Shown here: one piece after another, positions 43,142 through 53,049 of the stretch
Layout: each line of letters starts with the position of its first letter
Numbering within the stretch: the stretch's first letter is position 1
Assembly (NCBI GenBank): GCA_030180135.1
Contig: CM058239.1
Coordinates: 75,957,823 to 76,021,822, forward strand
Direction of reading: 5' to 3'
DNA length: 64,000 bases
Source of the DNA: Orychophragmus violaceus
Lineage: Eukaryota > Streptophyta > Magnoliopsida > Brassicales > Brassicaceae
The notes under the pieces: generated by a model
What the model was told of the DNA's origin: nothing
The model's database searches: none
What the model saw: the letters and a program-made list of their open reading frames with translations, nothing else
Translations under genes and position numbers: made by a program

Positions 43142-44132
43142 TATTAGAGAGGATGCATTCAAGGAGGAGGAAAGGCCGAAGTCACAATGACAAGGCCTAG
43201 AAGTCATTCCTTGGATGAACTTTGGTGTGAGACTAAGAAGACCTAAGATGGGATCTACACTTAGCAAAGCTAAGGATGAAGGCATCAAGAGGCTATGAAG
43301 TCCACACTAGAAGCAAGAAGAAGCACAAAGCAATGACTTGTGAAAGAGTATAACCGAGACTTGGGAAAGAAGCAAGAAGAGCCAAAGGCGTGAATGAAGA
43401 GAGATAAGAGGATCAGGCTATACTTGGGAGTGTTATCACGACCAAGAGTGTGTGGGACAAAGGAGGAGAGGTGCATAAGCTTATCATGGTGTCTTCCTCA
43501 GCTTATCACAAGAATAAATGTTGATAAGCTATCAAAGGAAGAGATAAGAGAGGAGTGAGAAGTGGGGACCATTTTAGGTCATTCTCTCACCAAGAAACAC
43601 ACAATAATCCTCAAAATAACACAATCATGACTATGGAATCATGTTGAGGCTGTGTTATTTTGAGGATTATTGTGTGTTTCTTGGTGAGAGAATGACCTAA
43701 AACGGTCCCCACTTCTCACTCCTCTCTTATCTCTTCCTTTGATAGCTTATCAACATTTATTTTTGTTATAAGCTGAGGAAGACACCATGATAAGCTTATG
43801 CACCTCTCCTCCTTTGTCCCACACACTCTTGGTCGTGATAACACTCCCAAGTATAGCCTGCTCCTCTTATCTCTCTTCATTCACGCCTTTGGCTCTTCTT
43901 GCTTCTTTCCCAAGTCTCGGTTATACTCTTGCACAAGTCATTGCTTTGTGCTTCTTCTTGCTTCTAGTGTGGACTTCATAGCCTCTTGATGCCTTCATCC
44001 TTAGCTTTGCTAAGTGTAGATCCCATCTTAGGTCTTCTTAGTCTCACACCAAAGTTCATCCAAGGAATGACTTCTAGGCCTTGTCATTGTGACTTCGGCC
44101 TTTCCTCCTCCTTGAATGCATCCTCTCTAATA
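43142..44132. repeat. 991-bp near-perfect palindromic insertion
   Basis: The segment begins TATTAGAGAGGATGC and ends with its complement GCATCCTCTCTAATA. The two arms, about 480 bp each, differ at about five positions; a spacer of about 30 bp separates them near 43630. It is flanked by CCCCC on both sides (43137-43141 and 44133-44137), a 5-bp target duplication of the LTR-element kind. Each end matches the start of the I LTR at 56447. It splits the Gag-Pol frame of F, so it entered after F was formed. Confidence 0.9.
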
Positions 44133-44787
44133 CCCCCTTTCCTCCAAACAAACCAATGTTTCCTTCTTCCTTTTGGAGCCTTGAGCACACCTCTTCAAAA
44201 TAAGGAATTGTAGTCTCCCTTAGGATCTTCATGATGGCATCATTGTAAACCGGATTCAAGTTGAGTAGAAGGCCAAAGATCTTGTCTTGCTCCTTTCTCT
44301 CAATGAGAACCTTAGGGTTTAAAGTACTTGGCCTTAGCATCTCAAGTTCAGACCATGCTGAAGAAAACTTCCCAAGGTACTTAGTAAAGTCATGGTCTTC
44401 TTGCTTCAGCTCACTTATGGCCTTCTTCACCTCATACACTCTGCTCAGATTTGAAACATCTCCATAAATCTTCTTGAGAGTATCCCACAGTGACTTGGCT
44501 GTCTCACAATGAGAATAAGCTTCAAGGATGGATGGGTTAAGAGAGTTTTGGAGAAAGCCAAGCACCAGCTGATCTTCTTGAAACCATTTAGCCTCTGCCT
44601 TCTTGGTTTCCTCATCCTTCTTCGTGGTTTCATCTTCTTCAGTGGGTGTTTTATCCTCCAAGATGTGATCCCACAATCCTCTTCCACAAATGGCAGTCTT
44701 GATGGTCCTTTGCCATGTCCTGTAGTTGATTCCTTTGAGCACAACAGGCACAACAGTAGGCCTCAAGCTTGAGCTGATGTCTTCCAT
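44074..44787 (-). CDS. gag: Copia Gag of element F (UBN2 type), cut by the palindrome
   Basis: The first 217 or so of 237 codons are a Copia capsid protein of the UBN2 class: GINYRTWQRTIKTAI near residue 20, SLWDTLKKIYGD near 110 and FTKYLGKFSSAWSEL near 140. The last 20 codons come from the palindrome and are not native. The knuckle region that should follow is at 43040-43134 on the other side of the insertion. The start ATG at 44787 lies about 290 bases inside the primer site. Confidence 0.88.
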   Translation of the reverse strand: MEDISSSLRPTVVPVVLKGINYRTWQRTIKTAICGRGLWDHILEDKTPTEEDETTKKDEETKKAEAKWFQEDQLVLGFLQNSLNPSILEAYSHCETAKSLWDTLKKIYGDVSNLSRVYEVKKAISELKQEDHDFTKYLGKFSSAWSELEMLRPSTLNPKVLIERKEQDKIFGLLLNLNPVYNDAIMKILRETTIPYFEEVCSRLQKEEGNIGLFGGKGVLERMHSRRRKGRSHNDKA

Positions 44788-45078
44788 GGTGAGAAACTGA
44801 GGGAGTGAAGATGAAAATTAAAGAACCGAGAGGAACCAGGTTTAAGACCGAGAAGCTGAGAGTTTTATTTGGGCAGAGAGTATGAAGAAACTGAGAGATT
44901 GAGAGCTTAGGAACAAGCGTGGTATTCTTAGACCAGAGAGAGTGAAAGAAATTGAAGAATGAGAAATTTAAGAACCGAGAGAATGGAGTGTGAGAGAGTT
45001 AGGGTTTTAGACCGAGAATGAGATAAAACTAGGAGAATGATGAATCAAAGAGCGGAAATCCAGAGAACGAAGATCATT

Positions 45079-45090
45079 GCTCTGATACCA
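45079..45090 (-). promoter_or_regulatory. Primer binding site (element F)
   Basis: TGGTATCAGAGC on the minus strand, with no gap from the LTR end. Confidence 0.9.
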
Positions 45091-45517
45091 TGAGAGATTT
45101 TGAGTGTGACATTAGGGTTCTTGAGAGAATCTTAGAGAGAGTAAGCGCAGAGAACAAAGAGAGAGAATGAGGGTCAAAAACCTTACATTCATTTGCAGTT
45201 ACAAAGACATATATAGGGGATACAATGAGCTGAATGTTTAACCTAAAGGAGTAAAAGACAAATGCACAAAGAGACAAGAAGGTCTGAAGTGTGGCAGAGA
45301 AGAGAGAGAGAGTGTGGACCACAACAACAACGGATCTCTCTCCCTTAAACCCTAGCGGCTCCTTTCTTCTTGTTTAAACCGAGTCTTGCACATTTGAATA
45401 TTTGGCGCCTTTGGTCTTCTTCAAATGTCCCCAACTTTGCACATTATCAAATGTGCAAGACTTGTGCATTTTGTGATAATTCACAAGCTTAACACATTTG
45501 TCTAATCATGATCAATA
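45091..45517 (-). repeat. 5' LTR of element F
   Basis: The 427-bp partner of 38971-39397. The TSD copy CAGAG follows at 45518-45522. Confidence 0.93.
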
Positions 45518-45522
45518 CAGAG

Positions 45523-45875
45523 TCCATCTTTAGATTTACACACTTCTATCCCAAGGAAGTACATTAGAGCACCAAGGTCTTTTATATCAAAAACAGATTT
45601 AAGATAAGCCTTAGTGTCTTGTATACCTGCTTTGCCACTCTCTGATATGATTATATCATCAACATACACAAGGATGACAATGATACCTTCCTGGCTTTGA
45701 AGAGTGAACAATGTATGGTCTGCTTCAGACTTCTTGAATCCTCTATCCTTGAGAATTGAGCTCAGCTTGTGATACCAAGCTCTAGGTGATTGTTTGAATC
45801 CATAGATAGCTTTCTTAAGTCTGAGCACCTCCCCTTGTGTAACAATACCTTCAAGACCAGGAGGTGGTGTCATAT
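45523..45875 (-). pseudogene. Copia reverse transcriptase segment of element E
   Basis: With F removed, this joins the RT end at 38934. It shows MTPPPGLEG, LKKAIYGFKQSPRAWYH, the catalytic YVDDIIIS and DIKDLGALMYFLGIEV in about 120 codons. It stops at 45875, where element N starts; the five bases before N are CATAT. Confidence 0.85.
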
Positions 45876-46586
45876 TGATACAACCCCAAATCTTAAGCTA
45901 GATGGATAGGAGGATGGAAGACAGAACACTGGTTGTATAACTCTCTTGTTCTGGCTGATTTGGATGAGATGGATTGATTGATGGAACTTGTTCTGCTGGA
46001 TGTATATCTCTCTCAGAAACAAGTCAGGGAATGATCTGTAGAAGGTGGATTGATAGACGCCACAAGGAGGATGGATTAATCCTTGATAAGTCTGCTGAAC
46101 ACAAAGTAATGCTTCTCACACAACTCTGGATTCACTGCAAGAAAACGTTTTGTTTATTGATCTAGGGTAAAAATACAAGGCTGCAGTGGGACTTTATTAA
46201 ATAGTCCATCAGCTATGCCCTTCTAGGGGACTTGAAGCAAATATTACAATAAAGGAAACATAGACTCAACTGGGACCTAATTGAAACAGATTACATGGAC
46301 TCAACTTAAGAAAAACAGGGAACCAAACACAAGGAAGAAGCAACGGTCAGTTTATTCAAATGTAATGAAAATAAAACATACCTTAGCTTTATGGGACGCT
46401 CCTCCTTATATGGTAAGTAGCCTGGACGAGTTTGGAGTGTTGGGAGCTCAGTTTGCTGCGTTTTGATGCTTCTCCTAAGTGCTGCGTTTCATTAATCCTT
46501 TTGATTGGGAGTTGCCACAAATAAAGAAACCTCCTTATTATATTTGAGAAGTGGCAGTTCTAATGGACCGTCATGTATGTCATAAG
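45876..46586 (-). mobile_element. Partial LTR N of the G2 family
   Basis: The segment begins TGATACAACCCCAAAT and aligns by eye with the G2 LTR start, including TAGATGGATAG, GACGCCACAAGG and GGCTTCTCACACAA. In the minus orientation it is the 3' end of an LTR. It is interrupted at 46587 by the L LTR, so the rest should lie beyond the window. CATAT at 45871-45875 is the expected target duplication. Confidence 0.6.
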
Positions 46587-47065
46587 TGTTAGTTTTTGAG
46601 TATAGGAGTGATTGAATGAAGAGAGAAGCTCTTGGAACCGGTTAGGGTTCTTAGAGCGAGAGGACTAGGTTATCCGAGAGAAGAGAGAGTTTAGAACTTA
46701 GGAAGAAGTTTCCTTAAGTGTATATTGATCCTTATGAGTTATAATACATATATAGAGGGACAACTAGGGTTCCCAACACAAGAAACAATAAAATAAAGAG
46801 AAGAAGACAAGATAGGTGCAACGGTCTTCAAGAGTGAAAGCGACTAGTCATGGAGGAGATAGAGGAGCCGGTTCTGACCTAGGGATCAGTCTTCTGATCC
46901 TCTGCTCTTGTAAGACAAGTTGGTACTATGTTTCAGACATAAACAATTACTTTTGTGACCGAGATATCTCATTTGAATTGTTTCCAAAAGTACCCAACTT
47001 TGCACAAGTCAGAACCGGCTCCATTCCTTGTGTTGCACTCTTCTTCTTTCTTCTTCAACTTAATA
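46587..47065 (-). repeat. 3' LTR of element L
   Basis: On the minus strand it begins TATTAAGTTG and ends AACTAACA, 479 bp, the same length as the E LTR. A TATA-like stretch lies near 46745. Confidence 0.75.
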
Positions 47066-47099
47066 CTCCCCCTCAAGCTTGATCATGGGTAGAGTGATC

Positions 47100-47192
47100 A
47101 AGCTTGGAACCGTAGAAACCTACCTCATTAAAAACCTTGATATAGAAAAACCACTTGGGATAAAAACTATATCAAGGGAAAAAGAGTATAAG
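47100..47192 (-). promoter_or_regulatory. Conserved stem-loop near the PPT (element L)
   Basis: Minus strand: ACTCTTTTTCCC, arm CCTTGATATAG, loop with TTTTATCCCAAGTGG, arm CTATATCAAGG, TTTTTAATGAGGT. The 11-bp stem is perfect and differs in sequence from those of E, F and K. Confidence 0.7.
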
Positions 47193-47211
47193 CTCTACGG
47201 CCTAGGGTTCT

Positions 47212-48773
47212 TCAAGCTTGAGAGAGATCAATGAGTCCAAGCTTAGGAAGAATGAACTCACAAACCTTCAAGCTAGCAGCCTTTGTGAATATGTCTGCTA
47301 GTTGATCCGAACTTCTTGTGTAACAAGGTAAGATCACACCTTCTTGAACCTTCTGCCTCACCTTGTGACAATCCACCTCTATGTGCTTTGTTCTCTCATG
47401 AAACACTGAGTTGGAAGCTATGTGTATTGCTGCTTGGTTATCACAATGCATTGTGATTGGAGTTGGTTGATCAATGCCCAAGTCTTCAAGTAAAGCCTTC
47501 AGCCATGTCAACTCATTGGTGAGCTTCCTCATTGCTCCATACTCTGCCTCAGCACTTGAACAAGATACCACCTTCTGCTTCTTTGTTTTCCAAGTCACAA
47601 GTTTGCCTCCAATGAATGTACAATAGCCTGAAGTGGACTTCCTATCCTCTCTATCTCCTGCCCAATCTGCATCATAATATCCTACAATCTCTGTGCTTTG
47701 ATTGCACCCCATCCATATCCCTTGGCCAGGAGCTCCATTGAGGTACCTTAGAATGCGGTCCACCATGTTCCAATGATGCATCATTGGAGCTTGTATATGC
47801 TGGCTCACTTGGTTCACTGCAAAACACAAATCAAGCCTTGTGATAGTAAGATAAATTAGCTTACCAACCATTCTCCTATAGAGTGTGATGTCTCCAAATG
47901 GTTCCTTTGCAATCTCCCCCTCTCTTGTGACTTTGTAGCCTTCTTCAAGGGGTGTCTTGGCTGTCTTTCCATTAAGCTTACCTGCTTCACTCAACAAATC
48001 AAGAGTGTACTTCCTTTGTGATAAGAAGAGGCCTTCCTTAGACCGTCACACTTCTATCCCTAGGAAGTACTTTAGTTCTCCAAGGTCCTTAATATCAAAC
48101 ACTGATTTTAAATGATCTTTGCAACTTTGAAATACTACCTTGTCATTCCTTGAGATGATTATATCATCCACATAAACAAGAATGACAACCATACCTTCTT
48201 GGCTTGATTGAGTGAAGAGAGTGTGATCAGCTTCTGATCTCCTAAAGCCTCTCTCCATGAGTGTGGTGCTTAACTTGTGATACCAAGCTCTAGGAGATTG
48301 TTTGAGACCATAGATTGCCTTCTTCAACCGCAACACTTTCCCTTGTGTAACCATACCTTCAAGACCAGGAGGAGGAGTCATATAAACCACATCCTCTAGC
48401 TCTCCTTGGAGGAATGCATTCTTGACATCCATTTGCCACAAATCCCACTCCAAGTTTGTTGTTAAGGATAGGATCACTCTCACTGTATGAAGCTTAGCTA
48501 CTGGTGCAAATGTGTCTCTATAATCCTCTCCATAGGTTTGTGTAAACCCTCTTGCAACCAATCTAGCTTTGTACCTTTCTATCTCTCCATTGCTCTTGTA
48601 TTTGATAGTGAAAACCCATTTAGAACTCACTGCCCTCTTCTTCCTTGGTAAATCTGTTTCATACCAAGTGTTGTTGTTTTCCATTGCCTTGATCTCATCT
48701 CCTACTGCATTTGTCCACTTCTTATGCTCCTTAGCTTCTTCATAGGTTCTAGGAACCCTTTCAGTATCAAGAG
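47212..48773 (-). pseudogene. Copia reverse transcriptase and RNase H of element L
   Basis: The frame is open from the interruption at 48773 to a TGA at about 48046, then on to 47212. Reverse transcriptase shows KYKSNGEIERYKARLVARGF, QMDVKNAFLQGE and the catalytic YVDDIIIS; RNase H shows SSAEAEYGAMRK, HCDNQAAIHIA and HIEVDCHKVRQ. The single stop just after FLGIEV is the only break in this part. The missing Gag, protease and integrase should lie to the right of the window. Confidence 0.85.
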
Positions 48774-49284
48774 TGTTAGAATTTCAGAGGCATCCATGAG
48801 GAAGCTCTGATTATCAAATTTGGTTCATGAGACATCCATAAGAAGCTCTGAACCAGAAACAATATCAAGAACAGAAACAAATCAAGAATAAGATGAAATT
48901 GATTCTGTTTAACAAAGAGAACAACTAGTTTGGTCTTAGATTCAACCCTATTGAAGCTTTATACTCTAGAGAAGATCTTAAGCCAGTAATCTAGTGTTTA
49001 ACAGGAGTACTTTAGCTATATGAAAACTGGTCCAGGAGCTTAACTACTCATCAAGAGTGTTTACCCATGAATCTGGACAGAATCAGTAATTAGCAAGGTG
49101 TTATCCTTAAAGAAGAAAAGTAAGAGCTTTACATGAACCGATTGTTTATCATACTTAGATTAACTATGGAAGAGTTATCCAAGCATGATGTTAGGCTGCC
49201 TTAAGCAGCCAACTCGTGGCTCTTACTGAAGCTACATTGTGTTGAACTCAAGAACACAATGAAGACAAAATACAGAACCAAAAT
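48774..49284 (-). repeat. 3' LTR of element K, inner-right part
   Basis: Begins TGTTAGAATTTCAG on the plus strand. It matches 63560-64000 for its first 441 bp. AAAAT at 49280-49284 is duplicated at 60484-60488, where this LTR resumes. Confidence 0.85.
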
Positions 49285-50316
49285 TGATGCAGCCCTGGAA
49301 TCACTCCAATGCTAAGATCACTTGATGATCAGATGATTCCTAAGCTAAGCTTGCGGAAGATGAATTGAAGGTAGATGTGGTGGTGGAACTTGTGATTGAC
49401 TCTCTCAACCAATGGGTTTGATTGACTCTCTCAATCTAAGAACAAGCTATCTGAATCACTCAAATAGATTGATCTGAAACTCCTAAGAACAAGGTGAATC
49501 ACTCACAATATTCAAAGAAGGAACACTTCACAAAGAACACAAACTTTGGAAGAAAAACAAAATAATTCTATTACTTTAAAATGGTTGAAAAGGGTGATTT
49601 ACAATGAATTCGAACCTGAGCTTTTATAGGCTCATAGACAACAGTCTGAAAGGCCTAATACAAGAAAAGAATCGAAAAATATAAGGAATATGGCCGTTGG
49701 GATTTAATGGAATATTTGGCCAGAAATGGAAAGATGAATCTTCTTAAGTCTTGAAAGCTTTGGCATGAATGTGGAGTGTCTAGGTACATTCTGGATGATG
49801 TTAGAGAGCTTCAATTCGTGGCCAAACTTCAGGGAAAAGAGTTGTTGGTGATTGATCTCCATTGGCTCCAAATTAGGCAAGTGTAAGAGTAATAATGGGA
49901 TCCTCCTGATCATATGGCTGCTGGTGCATAGGAACTTGATAGATAACTCTCCTGGATGATTAAATGTGTCTCCTGAATGCTTAGATATCTCTCCTGGTCG
50001 CCAATGTCTTGTTTGTAACTGATTGAATCCTTGAGCCTCCAGATGAAGCAAGCTGAGAATCACCTGTTTTAGAAGTTGAATAACTTCTTCATCTGAACTC
50101 CATTTATGATGATTCAAACTCTCCAGGATTCCTTGATGAGTTAAGTTTCTGGAACATGTTGATTTGTAGCTTAACTCCTCATAGTGGGAAAGATATGATC
50201 CAAGACATGCACATATGTCTCTGGTGCATACAAGCTGTTTCTCTCCAAGGGTCTTGGTTGGTTGATTTATGTCCTCTCCATGCTCCTTGGTTGATGATGA
50301 CTTGATGTCCTCATCA
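49285..50316 (-). repeat. 3' LTR of G1
   Basis: The LTR is 1032 bp and matches 53050-54081. Its first 613 bp on the minus strand encode the C-terminal 200 codons of the G1 post-Gag frame. A TATA-like CCTATAAAAG (minus strand) is near 49620. Confidence 0.85.
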
Positions 50317-50930
50317 TACTCTCCCTCTTGAAAAGGTTTCGACCTCGAAACTGAATAATCTGCACCAAGAGAAAGCAAGTTAGCTTTCATTCTGCTTTGG
50401 GAGTTTAGTGTCTTACCTTGATGTTTATATGGTCTGGAGGTGAGTGGATTGTCTGGTGGTTCTCCTTTGAGCAGATAGGATAGTAATACTCCTCTTCTTT
50501 GGTCTGGTGTAGTGTCTCCTTTGTCTGCCTTGCTCCTGCTCTCATTATGACCTGAAAAATGTTCAACACTTTGGCAAAGAGACAAGTGCATTATGGGCTC
50601 TTTATCACAGAATAAGCAACTTGAATCATTCTCCTTAAAGTCAATTTCCTGTACTAATGATATCTCATCTTCTTGCAAGGTTAACAAGTTCTTTAACACA
50701 GCTAATGAATCATTGGAAATGAAATGTATCAAAGAAAGACTTAGCTTGTTAATAGATGTTGTTGTGTCTTTGCTTGGGTATGGTGGTTTCTCCTTGATGT
50801 TCTCCTTTTCTCTACTGCCTTGATCAGTCTGATCACTTAGTATAAGGACTATTTCTGAGTTTCTCTTCACATTCTCTTCTCTCTTGTGCTTTGTATCTGT
50901 AGAGATGCTCATTGGGAAGAACAAGTGCAT
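49704..50930 (-). CDS. Post-Gag domain of G1, through the PPT into U3
   Basis: The 408-codon frame follows Gag. It has IMHLSLCQSV and other repeats of the MHL module, then SRSKPFQEGEYDED, in which EGEYDE is encoded by the PPT at about 50317-50329. The remaining 200 codons lie in U3 and include WRPGEISKH near residue 315 and a tail with PKLSRLKK. H has the same order and related motifs, and G2 keeps the PPT segment and a shorter tail. Its ATG overlaps the Gag stop as TAATG, but H shows that the two were one frame before a one-base loss in G1. I cannot assign a function; it is not a known pol domain. Confidence 0.65.
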   Translation of the reverse strand: MHLFFPMSISTDTKHKREENVKRNSEIVLILSDQTDQGSREKENIKEKPPYPSKDTTTSINKLSLSLIHFISNDSLAVLKNLLTLQEDEISLVQEIDFKENDSSCLFCDKEPIMHLSLCQSVEHFSGHNESRSKADKGDTTPDQRRGVLLSYLLKGEPPDNPLTSRPYKHQGKTLNSQSRMKANLLSLGADYSVSRSKPFQEGEYDEDIKSSSTKEHGEDINQPTKTLGEKQLVCTRDICACLGSYLSHYEELSYKSTCSRNLTHQGILESLNHHKWSSDEEVIQLLKQVILSLLHLEAQGFNQLQTRHWRPGEISKHSGDTFNHPGELSIKFLCTSSHMIRRIPLLLLHLPNLEPMEINHQQLFSLKFGHELKLSNIIQNVPRHSTFMPKLSRLKKIHLSISGQIFH

Positions 50931-52294
50931 TATATCTGTTCTTGAGTACTTAAAACAGATTGTATGATACTTGTACTTACTTGTTCAGCTTCAATAGGTT
51001 GTGTGAGGGTTTGGACCCTCTGCTCTTGTGAGCTAGTGATCATTAAACATTCATCTTCTTTCCTGATCACCAAAACATGTTTCTCTGGTCTTTGATCTTC
51101 TTCCCTACTGACTTTTATTTTCTCATGCTCTTTACTGCTCAGTTCTTCTTTCCCTGTATCAAATCCTTTTGACAAAGACAAATGCATGACACTAGAATTG
51201 GGAAATAACAAATCAGAATGAGCTAAACTAGCAATGGTTTTAGCTAATGGGATTTTATATCCTAGTGATGTTTCTTTCAACAATTGTTTAGATGGACAGG
51301 TTGCAGCAAAATGTCCTCTCTTATGACATCTATAACATGTCTGATCTTTAAGTCTCTTAGAGTTAGTAGACTTACCTTGTGTTGGCAGGTTTAAAAGTTT
51401 GAGTGAGACATCAAAGCTGGGTCCGGTTGCATTGGGTGAAGCTTTGTGGATTTGCTTCTGTTCTGTTTTCTTTGGGTGCAACATCTCCATGATCTTCTGC
51501 CATTCCTGATCCTGTTTTGCTTGAAGAGCCTTCTTAGCTTCTGCTTGGTAGGTGTAAGTGTTTGAGAACACATCTTTGGCCTTTGGATAGCAAACAGACT
51601 TGTGCTTAGGAGCAGTCTTCATTTTGGATATAGGCTTCACTCTCTTGGTTGTAGCCTGAAGCTTCTCTACAAATTCCTTATGCATTCTGGACTTGAGATC
51701 TCTCCAATCTAGTACTGGTCTCTCGTAGATGGTTGAAGTGCTTTCTTTTATCCACCATTCATAAGCTCTTCCTGTGAATGCTGAGACAGCTTGTGTTAGC
51801 TTCTGATCCTTTGTGATTTTGTTATCTTGTAACCACTGCTCCATGTTGCTTTCCCACTGCAAGTATACTTCAGGATCATTGCTAGTTCCTGAGAAGACAA
51901 GGGATCCTCTCCTCTTGTTGGCTGGTTTCTTTGTGCTAGTTGGTTGTGCTTGAATGGTCATCAAAGTGTGGTGATGCTCTTTCTTCTTTGGTGAGGTTTT
52001 GTAGTAGTGGTACTTCTCATCCACTGCCTCATCATAATCTGAAGTTTGATAGCCTCGTTCTGTCCATGAATCTTCTTCTTGATAACATGCTTCCTTGAGA
52101 TAGCTTATGGTACAGTCTGGTGGATCTGGTTCAATTTCCTCCTCATGTGGTTCTTCTTCAAAACTAGAATAGTCTTCTGGCCATGGAGGTTCTTCATAAT
52201 TAGCTTCTACATCAGATGATGCTGAACTGTTTCCTTGGCTCCATTGATCTTCAAGGTTTTGTTGGTAGAAATCTTCTTCATCTGAATCTTCCAT
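50930..52294 (-). CDS. gag: Gypsy-type Gag of G1
   Basis: The 454-codon frame has an acidic N terminus of about 85 residues (many Glu and Asp, with EIEPDPPD), then a capsid core with EVYLQWESNMEQWLQDN near residue 145, AVSAFTGRAYEWW near 170 and a downstream HKEFVEKL, and a zinc knuckle CYRCHKRGHFAATC near 318-331. These are Ty3/Gypsy-type Gag features, and it would bind and package RNA. After the knuckle come about 120 residues with a VMHLSLSKGF module. The start at 52294 follows a leader of about 740 bp. The stop overlaps the next ATG. Confidence 0.82.
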   Translation of the reverse strand: MEDSDEEDFYQQNLEDQWSQGNSSASSDVEANYEEPPWPEDYSSFEEEPHEEEIEPDPPDCTISYLKEACYQEEDSWTERGYQTSDYDEAVDEKYHYYKTSPKKKEHHHTLMTIQAQPTSTKKPANKRRGSLVFSGTSNDPEVYLQWESNMEQWLQDNKITKDQKLTQAVSAFTGRAYEWWIKESTSTIYERPVLDWRDLKSRMHKEFVEKLQATTKRVKPISKMKTAPKHKSVCYPKAKDVFSNTYTYQAEAKKALQAKQDQEWQKIMEMLHPKKTEQKQIHKASPNATGPSFDVSLKLLNLPTQGKSTNSKRLKDQTCYRCHKRGHFAATCPSKQLLKETSLGYKIPLAKTIASLAHSDLLFPNSSVMHLSLSKGFDTGKEELSSKEHEKIKVSREEDQRPEKHVLVIRKEDECLMITSSQEQRVQTLTQPIEAEQVSTSIIQSVLSTQEQI

Positions 52295-53035
52295 AGTTGC
52301 TGCCTCTAGTGCTTAGCTGCTAGCAAGAGAGACAATAAAACTTATCAGTTCTTTTGGGGTCTGGTTGAAATTAAACAAAAAGGTAAGAAACTAATACTAT
52401 TTTTTTTTTTGTCTTTTTGAATGAATGCTGGAAGTAAAATGGGAAACTAAAATCTGTGACAAAGAAAACTAATGAAACCTTTACTTTTTTTTGAATTTTT
52501 GATTTTGCAAACTAAAAAAGGATACTGGATCATCTAGAAAAGGAAACAACTACTTTTTTGACTTGGACAAAGAGAAAAACGAATTCAAAGACATAAACTT
52601 CTTCTTTTTGGTTTTTATGATGCTTAAGAACAATGCAACTTCTGGAAAACTTAAAACTCAAACAGAAACACAAAACTGATGCAAATCTTTTGGTTTTTGG
52701 GTTTAAAGATGCAATAGATGAATGAAAATCAGAAACAACTAAAGAGCAAATGCAAAACAGAGACTATTTTTGTGATTTTCGTTTTTGGATGCAAAATGAC
52801 TAAATAGAAGAAACTAGTATGCAATGAAACTTTGTTTTTAGGCTTTTCTGATTAATGATGCAATGAATCAAAATAGAAAACTGAATGGATCTAAATGAAA
52901 GAAATATGAATGCTAAAACAGATTGAAAACAGAAACACAATTTTTATGGGTTTTCGATTTGAATGAAATGAAACAACAAAAACTTAAAGAGATAAAGGTT
53001 GGATTGATACAACCTGAGGGGTAGGAGCTTTTGAA
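52295..53035 (-). other. 5' leader of G1
   Basis: No gene is present. On the plus strand it is rich in A runs and words such as GAAACAACAAA. It resembles the leader of H at 12400-12999 in the opposite orientation. Confidence 0.6.
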
Positions 53036-53047
53036 GCTCTGATACCA
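53036..53047 (-). promoter_or_regulatory. Primer binding site (G1)
   Basis: TGGTATCAGAGC on the minus strand, two bases from the LTR. Confidence 0.88.
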
Positions 53048-53049
53048 GA

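Larger units (their letters stand above)
38971..45517 (-). mobile_element. Copia LTR element F, inserted in E, carrying a palindrome
   Basis: The 427-bp LTRs are 38971-39397 (3') and 45091-45517 (5'), with about four differences. The TSD CAGAG is at 38966-38970 and 45518-45522. On the minus strand the LTRs begin TATTGATC and end CTCTCA. The primer site is directly beside the 5' LTR. The polyprotein would be complete but for one nonsense codon in RNase H (39925-39927) and a 991-bp palindromic insertion after gag (43142-44132). Confidence 0.93.
46587..48773 (-). mobile_element. Copia element L, 3' part
   Basis: A 479-bp 3' LTR (46587-47065), PPT (47066-47076, CTCCCCCTCAA on the plus strand), stem-loop, RNase H and reverse transcriptase of a minus-strand Copia element. 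It is opened at 48773 by element K; AAGAG at 48769-48773 should be repeated beyond the 5' LTR of K, outside the window. It is closely related to E. Confidence 0.82.
49285..53049 (-). mobile_element. Gag-only Gypsy-like element G1
   Basis: The 3' LTR is 49285-50316 (1032 bp), the interior 50317-53049, and the 5' LTR is 53050-54081. A primer site lies two bases inside the 5' LTR. The LTRs differ at about eight positions. On the minus strand they begin TGATGAGG and end CTGCATCA. Gag and a long post-Gag domain fill the interior; there is no protease, integrase or reverse transcriptase. Sequence continues past the 5' LTR into a second partial interior, so G1 is part of a tandem array. Confidence 0.82.

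Noticed and set aside
50928..50932. TAATG stop/start overlap between the two G1 frames as translational coupling
   Set aside because: H has one extra base at the same place and a continuous frame, so the overlap in G1 is a one-base deletion.
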